The translations under genes were made by a program, and so were the position numbers. The notes under the pieces are model-generated. The model did not search any database, was not told the DNA's origin, and was given only the letters and a program-made list of their open reading frames with translations. Below are positions 15,500 through 22,847 of a stretch of 39,058 nt of DNA, in pieces. Source of the DNA: Acidimicrobiia bacterium (GTDB taxonomy: Bacteria; Actinomycetota; Acidimicrobiia; Spongiisociales; Spongiisociaceae); assembly GCA_009841105.1 (NCBI GenBank), contig VXMM01000030.1, positions 51,929 through 90,986 on the forward strand. The letters are read 5' to 3'. Within the stretch, counting starts at the first letter, position 1, and the number at the start of each line of letters is the position of its first letter.

Positions 15500-16411
15500 T
15501 CAGCCGCCGGCGAACGGCGCATCGGGAACACCCGTCACGCCGGCATCGATCGCGAGCAGATCTCCGGCGCCCGGCTGGCCGGTGGGGGGATGGCTACCCC
15601 CTCCGCCGATGGAGGTGACGAACAGCGTCCCGAGGTCGGCGCCACCGAATGCGGTCATGGTGGGCTTTTCCACCGGCGTGTCAATGCGCCGGTCCAGGCG
15701 TCCGTCGGGAGTGAACCGCAGGACCGCTCCGCCGTGCACGGCGGCAACCCACAGGCAGCCCTCGGAGTCGACGCAAGCCCCGTCCGGCCGTCCGGGTAGG
15801 TCGGAGAACTCCGCGAACACCGTCTCGTTGCCGGCTATCCCGGAGTCGAGGTCGTAGTTGTAGGCCCAGATCGTTTCGTGGAGGGAGTCCGCGAAGTACA
15901 TGCGGGCGCGTTCGGCATCGAAGGCCAGGGCGTTGGGAATCCCCACCTCCCGCCGGACAACCTCAAAGGACCCATCTCCCTCGATCCGGTAGAGCTGCCC
16001 GGTGAAGCGCCGTTCCACGGCCAGCTGGTACATCGATCCGACCCAGAAGCGACCGGCCGGGTCGGTGCGCCCGTCGTTCAACCGGTTTCCGGTGCCGGCG
16101 GGTTCCAGGGCGACCCACGGGCTGGTTCTCCCGTCGTCCCAATCGAACCAGACGAGCTCGTTCTCGGCTGCTATCAGCAGCCGGCCCGCCTGCCGGGTGC
16201 GAACCAGCGATCCGGGCCGTCCCGGGACGGCTCTGGTCTCGTCGACGCCGGTCTCGGGGTCGTACCGGTGTACCAGCCGGCCATCGATGTCGACCCAGTA
16301 GAGCACCGACTCCTCCGGACTCCATAACGGGCACTCACCGAGCTGTGCGCCTGCCGGGACCGCTACGTCAACATCGACCAATGGTGTCTCCGTTCCTCGA
16401 CTCGGTGGCAT
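15500..16411 (-). CDS. SMP-30/gluconolactonase (LRE) family protein
   Basis: This six-bladed beta-propeller lactonase/esterase family usually hydrolyses sugar lactones using a divalent metal. Family metal residues are visible: the glutamate in LGECPLWSPEE, the asparagine in NRLNDGRTDPAGRFWVGSM, the asparagine in VGIPNALAFD and the aspartate in GRPDGACVDSEGCLWVA, in the expected order. About 303 residues is the usual length. I chose ATG 16411 (MPPSRG); a GTG at 16426 is possible. It is the last gene of a minus-strand run with an MDR reductase, an FAD oxidase and a threonine-synthase-like gene, suggesting a catabolic operon. Its final 84 bases are repeated as the remnant at 12521-12604. Confidence 0.87.
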   Translation of the reverse strand: MPPSRGTETPLVDVDVAVPAGAQLGECPLWSPEESVLYWVDIDGRLVHRYDPETGVDETRAVPGRPGSLVRTRQAGRLLIAAENELVWFDWDDGRTSPWVALEPAGTGNRLNDGRTDPAGRFWVGSMYQLAVERRFTGQLYRIEGDGSFEVVRREVGIPNALAFDAERARMYFADSLHETIWAYNYDLDSGIAGNETVFAEFSDLPGRPDGACVDSEGCLWVAAVHGGAVLRFTPDGRLDRRIDTPVEKPTMTAFGGADLGTLFVTSIGGGGSHPPTGQPGAGDLLAIDAGVTGVPDAPFAGG

Positions 16412-16477
16412 CGTACCCCGGCTCACCGCGGTCCTGAGCCTGGTGGCAAACTTGCTGGGCGTCCGGGTTGGGAAGAC

Positions 16478-17551
16478 TCAAATGCTGATGACCAGACTGC
16501 CGGTGTAACGCTTGGCCAGAAACGCCTCCTGGGCGGCGTGTATGTCCTCCAGCCGGTACACCCCGCCGACGACCGCACGGACTTGCCCGCCCTCGATGTG
16601 GCCCACCAGGTCCGCGAAGACCTGCGGTTCGTAGACGGTCGCGCCGTGAAGGGTCAGGTCCTTGAGGTATAGGGTCCGCAGATCGAGTCCCACCACCGGC
16701 CCAGCAATAGCCCCAGAGGTTGCGTACCGGCCTCCATGCCGCAGTGCTTCTAGCCATCCTCCGAAGTCGGAACCGCCGACCACGTCGGCCACCGCATGAA
16801 AGGGGCCTCCGTTGGCCTCCATGGCATCTTCAGGGACTCGGTTGGCCTGCCGGGTTACGACCCGGTCCGCACCGAGGGATGCCACATCGTTGAGCTTGGC
16901 CGCGCTCGTAATGGCCACCACCCAGGCACCCCGGACCTTTGCCAGCTGGACCAGGGCGCTGCCCACCCCGCCGGAGGCGCCGGGCACGGCTATTGTTTCG
17001 CCGCTCTGCAGGTCAACCCTCTGCAGCATGTGCTCCGCAGTGGACCACGAGCACGCGAACGTGGCCAACTCCACGTCGGTGAGGTCACTGGAAACCGGGT
17101 GGACGTTCTCGCTCGGCACCGAGCAGTACTCGGCGAATCCGCCGTCGCGTTCGCTTCCCAGATAACTGGCCGGTCGCGAGTCTCCGGAGTGGCGACCACC
17201 GCGCAGCCAGGGATCGACGAGAACCCGCCGTCCGATGAGATCGTCGGAGACGCCACCACCGACCTCGGTCACCGTTCCCACCACATCGGCCCCCTGGATG
17301 CGCGGGAAAGACAATCCTCCCCGGCTCCAGCCGACGTCGTGGGAGCTGGCCTCCCTGTGGGTGGATCCGGTGGTGCCGGTGGTAACGGAGCGGCTGTACC
17401 AACCCACCCGGGTATTGATATCGGTGTTGTTCACACCGCAGGCGGCAACGCGCACAAGTACCTCGCCGGGGGCCACCTCCGGTACCGGCACATCGTCCCG
17501 CAGCTGCAGCATCTCCGGCCCGCCCAGTCCCAGCAGCAGAGCCGCTCTCAT
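16478..17551 (-). CDS. MDR-family NAD(P)-dependent oxidoreductase (quinone reductase/alcohol dehydrogenase-like)
   Basis: This medium-chain reductase has an N-terminal GroES-like domain (EVAPGEVLVRVAACGVNNTDIN) and a Rossmann domain with VPGASGGVGSALVQLAKVRGAWVVA. HGGRYATSGAIAGPVV closes the cofactor domain, and IEGGQVRAVVGGVYRLEDIHAAQEAFLAKRYTGSLVI is the standard C-terminus. The four structural-zinc cysteines of classic alcohol dehydrogenases are absent, so a quinone-reductase-like enzyme is more likely. A loop of about 25 residues rich in Thr, Ser and Gly (TTGTTGSTHREASSHD) is inserted before the cofactor domain. I placed the start at ATG 17551, where family homology begins (MRAALLLGLGGPEML); ATG 17602 would add 17 residues. 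Its position between FAD oxidase and SMP-30 genes suggests a redox step in one pathway. Confidence 0.85.
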   Translation of the reverse strand: MRAALLLGLGGPEMLQLRDDVPVPEVAPGEVLVRVAACGVNNTDINTRVGWYSRSVTTGTTGSTHREASSHDVGWSRGGLSFPRIQGADVVGTVTEVGGGVSDDLIGRRVLVDPWLRGGRHSGDSRPASYLGSERDGGFAEYCSVPSENVHPVSSDLTDVELATFACSWSTAEHMLQRVDLQSGETIAVPGASGGVGSALVQLAKVRGAWVVAITSAAKLNDVASLGADRVVTRQANRVPEDAMEANGGPFHAVADVVGGSDFGGWLEALRHGGRYATSGAIAGPVVGLDLRTLYLKDLTLHGATVYEPQVFADLVGHIEGGQVRAVVGGVYRLEDIHAAQEAFLAKRYTGSLVISI

Positions 17552-17639
17552 GGTCCGCGGCCCTGAGGACCCACCCGTCAGGTTGCTGTCAACGTCGCTC
17601 ATGCTCGCGACCGGCCGAACAGAGTGGAGCGGGCGTGAC

Positions 17640-18815
17640 TCACCACAGCTGGGTTGCCGCCTTCTCCGTGTAGTAGAACGGGCCTTCCCGGAACTCGAAC
17701 GGGGTTCCGTCATAGCCGTCGAACCGGAGGGCTTCCTGGGAGCGGATGTCGTAGAAGGGCTCCTCGTCGAGCATCAACTGGGCAACCGCCTCCGCCGTAG
17801 CCACCCGCTGGACTCCGCCGCCCCCGAACCCGGTCGCCACGAACAGGCCCTCGGGACCGAAGCGTCCGACCAGGGGCCAGGCGTCCGGTGTGGCAACCAG
17901 CACGCCGGCCCAGCCGCCCGCCACCCTGGCCTCCCGGAGGGCCGGAACCCGCCGCCGGAGGAGTCCCAGCCATTCCGCCGAAGCCGCGGGATCGGGATGG
18001 CGGGAGAATCGATCCGGGTCTACGCCGATATCGGAGGGAGGGAGGCCCAGGAGCAGGGTGGTAGGGGAACGAGGCATAACGTAGTGGCCGGCTTCGAACT
18101 CGGACATGAAGCGGAGGTCGCCATGGTCGCCCACCACAATCAGCGCAGACAGGACGAAGCTCTTGGTAGGCAGGAAGAGGCTGCTTCGGGCCAGCAACGG
18201 TGCCGACCAGGCCCCGGCAGCTACCAGAACCCTCGGCGCCATGACGCGGTGGCCGGCCGCCGCCACGCCCGAGACGCGGCCGCTGTCTACAACCAGCCGG
18301 TCGGCGGCGCAACCCTCCCAGATCTCCGCACCCGCGTTCCGGGCCATGCCCGCCAGGATCACGCTCAGGGTCTGGGAGAACACGAACCCGTCGGTACCGG
18401 TGTAATAGGCTCCCACCAGGTCATCCGTCCGCAGGTTCGGCCAGCGCGCGGCGATCATGTCAGGCTCGAGGTAGTCGCCGGCTACCCCTAGCCGGTCCGC
18501 CAGATCCATCCTGGTGCGCAAGGCCCGGGCCCCGTCCTCGCTGGTGGCCATCTGCAACCCGCCCACCGTATGGAACCCGACCATCCCACCGGTTGCCCGG
18601 TCCAACTCGTCGATGATGGCTCTCGTCCTGAGCAGGACGGCCAAGTTGGCGGCCGAGGTCGACTCCTGCGGGATGTGGCCCGCCGCCAGGGCGCTGGATT
18701 CCGACGCGATGGTGCCGCGCTCCAGCACCGCCACCCGGAGCCCGCCCTCCGCCAGCCTCCATGCTCCGAGCAGGCCGGGTAGTCCGGCGCCGATGACAAC
18801 CGCGTCGTATCGCAT
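17640..18815 (-). CDS. FAD-dependent amine/amino-acid oxidoreductase (DAO family)
   Basis: This 391-residue flavoenzyme is of the D-amino-acid/glycine/sarcosine oxidase fold. The N-terminal dinucleotide motif VVIGAGLPGLLGAWRLAEGG is followed by the ribose-binding acidic residue in VAVLERG. The SALAAGHIPQE stretch corresponds to the 'S.r.agg' FAD-binding segment. VLVAAGAWSAPLL is the usual second FAD strand, and the C-terminal GLFVATGFGGGGVQ is the family's GxxGxG-type FAD contact. It resembles sarcosine oxidase beta-type subunits most. It would oxidise a C-N bond to an imine that hydrolyses to a keto acid or aldehyde plus amine. It lies 54 bases after the threonine-synthase-like gene and upstream of the MDR gene. 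The substrate is unknown; glycine or an N-methyl or D-amino acid would suit the context. Confidence 0.87.
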   Translation of the reverse strand: MRYDAVVIGAGLPGLLGAWRLAEGGLRVAVLERGTIASESSALAAGHIPQESTSAANLAVLLRTRAIIDELDRATGGMVGFHTVGGLQMATSEDGARALRTRMDLADRLGVAGDYLEPDMIAARWPNLRTDDLVGAYYTGTDGFVFSQTLSVILAGMARNAGAEIWEGCAADRLVVDSGRVSGVAAAGHRVMAPRVLVAAGAWSAPLLARSSLFLPTKSFVLSALIVVGDHGDLRFMSEFEAGHYVMPRSPTTLLLGLPPSDIGVDPDRFSRHPDPAASAEWLGLLRRRVPALREARVAGGWAGVLVATPDAWPLVGRFGPEGLFVATGFGGGGVQRVATAEAVAQLMLDEEPFYDIRSQEALRFDGYDGTPFEFREGPFYYTEKAATQLW

Positions 18816-18869
18816 CGGCGTGGTCTCAGCGCACCGCGCCGGCCCGGCAGGGAGCGGCTCCGAATGTGA

Positions 18870-20108
18870 TCAAGGAGCCGCCACCGACTCCGGATCGGTC
18901 GCGAGGCGCTCCAACCAGGCACGATCCGGGCTCACGATCTCGTCTCCCTCCATCAGGAGCTCGGTCGTCTCGGGCCACTTGGGGCCGGCGCCGGTGAACA
19001 GGCACACCACCGACTCGCCCGCCCGGATGGTCCCGTCCCTGGCCAGTGACCAGGCTCCGGCCAGCGAAGCCGCTGAGGAAGGTTCCGGGCTCAAGCCGGC
19101 GGAAGCCGCATGAAGGGTGGCGGCCACTATCTCGGAGTCCGTCAGGTCGATCGCCTGTCCTCCCGACGCCCGGACCGCCTGCAGGGTCATGGGTCCGCCG
19201 GTCGGATCCCCGATCGAGAGGGCGATGGTCTCCGGGTTTTTGATGTAGGGGACGGTATCCGAACCTTCGCGGAATGCCCGAACGATCGGGTTCGCTGCGG
19301 TCGGCTGGACACCGTGGACTTTCGGGATCGAGTCGGTCCAGCCCAGCCGTGCCATCTCCGCGAAAGCCTTCCAGGGTCCGTACAGACCATCGCCGGCCGC
19401 AATGGGAACGATGTAATGATCCGGGACCCGTCCGAGTGCCAGCACGGCGTCGTATGCCATGGTCTTGTAACCCTCCATGCCATAGGGCGTGGCCACCGGG
19501 TTGGGTGTCATGTAGGTGGAGGGATACCAGCCGTGGTCGCGCACGAAGCTAGTGAGGGGCGGCTGGCGATTCATCTCCACGATTACGGTGGCGCCGAACA
19601 GCCTCATCCAATGGCGTTGCACCTCCGGCGCCCTGGGATCGACGAGGATCGCGCATTGCAGGCCGCCGCGGGCCGCGTAGGCGGCAGCGCTCATGCCGTG
19701 GTTCCCCGTGGTGGAACAGGCTATCCGCCGGTATCCGAGCTGGCGCGCCATCGACTGTGCGACGGAATGGAAACGGTCCTTGAATGAGTAGGTTGGGTTC
19801 ACCGTCTCGTTCTGGATCCATAGGTCGGCGATCGGGCTGGCTTCGGACGGGGGAAGGTGGACCATCGGGGTGCGGCCCTCGCCCAGGGTTATCACCGCTG
19901 ACTCGTCCCTTACCGGGAGCAACTCCTTGTATCGCCAGAGCGACCGGTCGGCCCGGTCCTGCCAGTCTCGGTAGGAGACGGCGGCAGCCACACGGTCCTC
20001 GTCGTAGACCGTCTCGAGCGCGCCGCCGCAAACCGGGCATCCGAAGAAGTAGCCACCCAGGTCCGTCTCCCGGTGGCATTCGACGCATCGTAACCCCTCG
20101 GCAAACAT
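18870..20108 (-). CDS. Threonine-synthase-like PLP enzyme with N-terminal zinc ribbon
   Basis: This 412-residue fold-type II PLP enzyme is related to threonine synthase. A zinc ribbon leads (Cys8-x2-Cys11 and Cys24-x2-Cys27: CVECHRETDL...CPVCGG), as in many threonine synthases and cysteate synthases. The Schiff-base lysine is in NPTYSFKDRF, the substrate loop is STTGNHGMSAAAYAARGG, and the C-terminal half carries PIAAGDGLYGPWKAF in place of the phosphate-loop GxGN pattern. SAGLSPEPSSAASLAG is the usual C-terminal loop. Its context (FAD oxidase, MDR, SMP-30) is catabolic, and no homoserine kinase or dehydrogenase is nearby. A beta- or gamma-elimination or replacement on an unusual substrate is therefore as likely as threonine synthesis. 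ATG 20108 follows GGGAGGT. A 20-base dyad lies just upstream. Confidence 0.83.
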   Translation of the reverse strand: MFAEGLRCVECHRETDLGGYFFGCPVCGGALETVYDEDRVAAAVSYRDWQDRADRSLWRYKELLPVRDESAVITLGEGRTPMVHLPPSEASPIADLWIQNETVNPTYSFKDRFHSVAQSMARQLGYRRIACSTTGNHGMSAAAYAARGGLQCAILVDPRAPEVQRHWMRLFGATVIVEMNRQPPLTSFVRDHGWYPSTYMTPNPVATPYGMEGYKTMAYDAVLALGRVPDHYIVPIAAGDGLYGPWKAFAEMARLGWTDSIPKVHGVQPTAANPIVRAFREGSDTVPYIKNPETIALSIGDPTGGPMTLQAVRASGGQAIDLTDSEIVAATLHAASAGLSPEPSSAASLAGAWSLARDGTIRAGESVVCLFTGAGPKWPETTELLMEGDEIVSPDRAWLERLATDPESVAAP

Positions 20109-20120
20109 GTAAACCTCCCA

Positions 20121-20140
20121 GACAGGCCTAGTGGTCTGTC
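20121..20140 (-). promoter_or_regulatory. Inverted repeat in the divergent promoter region
   Basis: GACAGGCC and GGTCTGTC flank a TAGT centre. All eight positions pair if one G-T pair is allowed. The dyad sits 12 bases before the threonine-synthase-like start, between it and the divergent DSD1-type gene. It could be an operator shared by both directions or a hairpin in the mRNA leader. No bound regulator gene is seen nearby. Confidence 0.45.
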
Positions 20141-20242
20141 ATGGAAGCGCACAGAGCCATCCACCCAGGCCGTTCCTGGCGGAGGATAACTGGTCCCGGA
20201 GAACCGTTATGGCGATGAATCCCATCCCCTACCGACTCTCCA

Positions 20243-20248
20243 TATACT
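20243..20248 (+). promoter_or_regulatory. -10 box before the DSD1-type gene
   Basis: TATACT (5 of 6 to consensus) lies 30 bases before the GTG at 20279. The expected transcript start near 20255 leaves room for the strong GGAAGGAGG at 20265-20273. No good -35 box is visible. Confidence 0.4.
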
Positions 20249-20278
20249 CGACAACAAGGAGATCGGAAGGAGGAACGG

Positions 20279-21430
20279 GTGGAGACGGGCGACCGAGGAC
20301 CGAACGAGAGCCTCATCGGGGTTCCGGGATCGCGCCACCAGCTGGGCACCCCTTCGCTGGTCATTGATGTTGACATCATGGACGCCAACATCGCAGAGCT
20401 GGCTCGCCACGCCGCAAGCCACGGCTACGAGGTGAGGCCGGTCGGCAAGATCCACAAGTCGGTCGAGATCACTCGCCGCCAGGTGGAGGCTGGTGGTCGT
20501 GGACCCTGCTGCGCCACCCTGGCGGAGGTGGAGGTGATGGTCGACGCCGGGTTCAGCGATGTGATGTTGTTCACCTCCGTGGTCACAGCTCCCAAGCTGG
20601 ATCGGCTTGCCGAGGTCAACGCCCGTGCCGAAGGGTTGATCGTGTGTGCCGACCATGCCGCCAACGTCATCCAATTGGGCGAGGCGGCTCGCCGCTCCGG
20701 CCGCCCCATCAGGGTGCTCGTCGACCTGGAGACGGGGAGCCACCGGACCGGGGTCGCCGACGAGGACGAGGCGGTCGCCCTGGCCCGACTCATCGTGGAC
20801 ACCGAGGGCCTCGAGTACGCCGGGGTACAGGGCTACACCGGTGGCCACATGAACACGGTCGACTTCGAGGCTCGCCGCTCCCGGGGACTGGAGGTGCTGG
20901 AGCCGGTGGTGCGGGTGACCGAACGGCTCCGGGCCGAGGGGCTCGACCCCGAGATCGTGTCAGGAGGCGGTACGGGAACGCATGACATCGACCACGAGTT
21001 GGGGGTCTTCACCGAGATACAGGCCGGCACCTACGTGCTCATGGACACCAACTACTACCACGTGGTGCAGCGGCGTGACGAGCCGAGTCCGTTCGGACCG
21101 GCCCTGTTCGTACGGACCACCGTCATCAGCAACACCCAGCCCGGGTTCGTCATCACGGACGCCGGTATCAAGGAAGTGGACGTGATCTTCGGCATCGACA
21201 AGCCGGCCATCCTGCGCGGGGCGCCTCCGGGATCCATCTACGAGGTGGTGGGCGATGACATGGGCAAGGTCACCTTCGCAGATCCCCGGGACCGGCTGGA
21301 GATCGGTGACGTGGTGGAGATCCTCCCTCCCCACTGCTACCAGACGATCGTCCTCTACCGCTACCTCCACGTGGTGAGCGGCGACACCCTCGTGGACATT
21401 TGGCCGGTTGACGCCTACGACAACTGGTAA
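20279..21430 (+). CDS. D-threonine aldolase/DSD1-type PLP enzyme (alanine racemase fold)
   Basis: This fold-type III PLP enzyme (383 residues) belongs to the group of D-threonine aldolase, D-serine dehydratase (DSD1) and 3-hydroxyaspartate aldolase. The PLP lysine motif is VRPVGKIHKS, where the norm is RPHxKTHKS. The barrel carries VLVDLETGSHRTGV, and SGGGTGTHDID is the phosphate-binding segment. The C-terminal beta domain has the metal-binding histidine in ILPPHCYQT. Relatives usually have the second metal ligand two residues after this histidine, where this protein has Tyr and the Cys is moved next to the His; metal binding may differ. The GTG start is fixed by GGAAGGAGG six bases upstream. 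It is divergent from the threonine-synthase-like operon. The likely chemistry is reversible cleavage of a 3-hydroxy-amino acid to glycine and an aldehyde, or dehydration; sequence does not decide. Confidence 0.84.
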   Translation: METGDRGPNESLIGVPGSRHQLGTPSLVIDVDIMDANIAELARHAASHGYEVRPVGKIHKSVEITRRQVEAGGRGPCCATLAEVEVMVDAGFSDVMLFTSVVTAPKLDRLAEVNARAEGLIVCADHAANVIQLGEAARRSGRPIRVLVDLETGSHRTGVADEDEAVALARLIVDTEGLEYAGVQGYTGGHMNTVDFEARRSRGLEVLEPVVRVTERLRAEGLDPEIVSGGGTGTHDIDHELGVFTEIQAGTYVLMDTNYYHVVQRRDEPSPFGPALFVRTTVISNTQPGFVITDAGIKEVDVIFGIDKPAILRGAPPGSIYEVVGDDMGKVTFADPRDRLEIGDVVEILPPHCYQTIVLYRYLHVVSGDTLVDIWPVDAYDNW

Positions 21431-21498
21431 CCCGCCAGGGTGGTCACCGGGTAGTTAGCTGGTCGCCGCCTCGGCGCTCGAGTGTGTCAGGGTGAGCA

Positions 21499-22764
21499 TC
21501 ACGATGGGAACCTAGCCAGTGTCAGGTCGATGTCGAGAGTCTCCTCGCCTCTCCGCACAGTTACGGTTATCAGGTCATCCGCCCGGTAACTTCGTAGCCT
21601 GGCCACCAGTTGAGGCATCGATCTCACGGTGACACCGTCCAACGCCACGATCACGTCGCCGTCCTCCGCACCGGCAGCGCCAATCGCGGACTCCTCCAAG
21701 ATGCGTATCTCAACACCGAGCGGGGACTCCACTCCGTCCTCGAGTTCGCTGAAAGCCGAGCTGCCTCTGATCCCCAGGAAGGCGTGCCGAACCTCGCCTT
21801 CCGACAGGAGGTCTGCAACGATTTCCTCGACCAGGTCGACGGGAACGGCGAATCCCAGACCCTCGGCGCCCACGTCGCTCAGCCCGATGGCGGTGGTGAT
21901 GCCGAGCAGGCGACCATAGACATCCAGCAGGGCGCCTCCGCTCGATCCCCGGGTTATGGGAGCGTCGGTCTGTAGCAGTCCGTACAGGCTGTCGCCGGTG
22001 CGGGGATTGGTCACCAGACTCCGGTCGAAGGCGGAGATCACCCCTGCCGTTACGGATGGACCGCCGTCAAGCCCCAGGGGATTACCCACCGCGATGGCGG
22101 GTTCGCCGGTGCGCAGGCCGTCCATCGAACCGAACCGTATGTACGGGAGGTCACCGGCCTCGATCTTCAGCACGGCGATGTCCATGAGCGGGTCGCTGCC
22201 GATCAATTCCGCGGGATAGGACAGGCCGTCGGACATGATCACCTTCAAGGTGTCGGCGCCGTCGATCACATGGTGGTTGGTGACGATGAAGCCATCCGAG
22301 CTGATTACCACGCCGCTCCCCGATCCGTCACGGACGGACTCCTCGTCGAGGCTCTGGACGGTCACGATGGAGGGAATGGCCTGGGAGGCTACGACGGCCA
22401 CCAGGTCGGAGGGGGCGAACACGGGCACCGTGGTCTCGACGGGAGGGACGGTTGTCGTCTCGGCCGGAGGGGATGAGAGTTCGGCAAGAACGGAGGTGGT
22501 GGTCGCGTCGACCGAAACCGGCGCCTCCGCCTGCTCCGGAACCCGGACTACCTCCCTCACCTCGACGACCTCGGTCACCCGGACGATCTCGCGATCGAAG
22601 GCGCCTGCCAGCCATAGGGCGGTGGTGGTGGCAGCGGCTGCCAGCAGTGCCGAAACCAGCGCTATCCGGAAGCCGTAGTGCCCTCGGTCCCGCGTTCGAT
22701 CGTGTGCTCGTTCGTCGCCCTCCCCGCTGCTGTGCGTGGATGACGGTTGATCAGCGGCATCCAT
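21499..22764 (-). CDS. HtrA/DegP-like membrane-anchored S1C serine protease with PDZ domain
   Basis: This 421-residue protein has a charged cytoplasmic N-terminus (1-32), one membrane helix (IALVSALLAAAATTTALWLAG, 34-54), a Thr/Val/Glu-rich linker to about 120, a trypsin-like domain and a PDZ domain (about 330-415). The catalytic triad is visible: His165 (VTNHHVID), Asp195 (PLMDIAVLK) and Ser275 (RGSSGGALL; the usual motif is GNSGG). The PDZ part reads GAEDGDVIVALDGVTVRSM. HtrA proteins degrade or refold damaged exported proteins outside the membrane. The ATG at 22764 lies nine bases after TAGAAT on the minus strand, so the leader is very short. It is probably a single gene, convergent with the DSD1-type gene. 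Confidence 0.9.
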   Translation of the reverse strand: MDAADQPSSTHSSGEGDERAHDRTRDRGHYGFRIALVSALLAAAATTTALWLAGAFDREIVRVTEVVEVREVVRVPEQAEAPVSVDATTTSVLAELSSPPAETTTVPPVETTVPVFAPSDLVAVVASQAIPSIVTVQSLDEESVRDGSGSGVVISSDGFIVTNHHVIDGADTLKVIMSDGLSYPAELIGSDPLMDIAVLKIEAGDLPYIRFGSMDGLRTGEPAIAVGNPLGLDGGPSVTAGVISAFDRSLVTNPRTGDSLYGLLQTDAPITRGSSGGALLDVYGRLLGITTAIGLSDVGAEGLGFAVPVDLVEEIVADLLSEGEVRHAFLGIRGSSAFSELEDGVESPLGVEIRILEESAIGAAGAEDGDVIVALDGVTVRSMPQLVARLRSYRADDLITVTVRRGEETLDIDLTLARFPS

Positions 22765-22847
22765 AGACCACGGATTCTACGAAGCCGCCGGCCCTACCCC
22801 GAACCACCCACGAAGGCTCCGGGCTTCGTGCCCTGATGGAACGGGAC

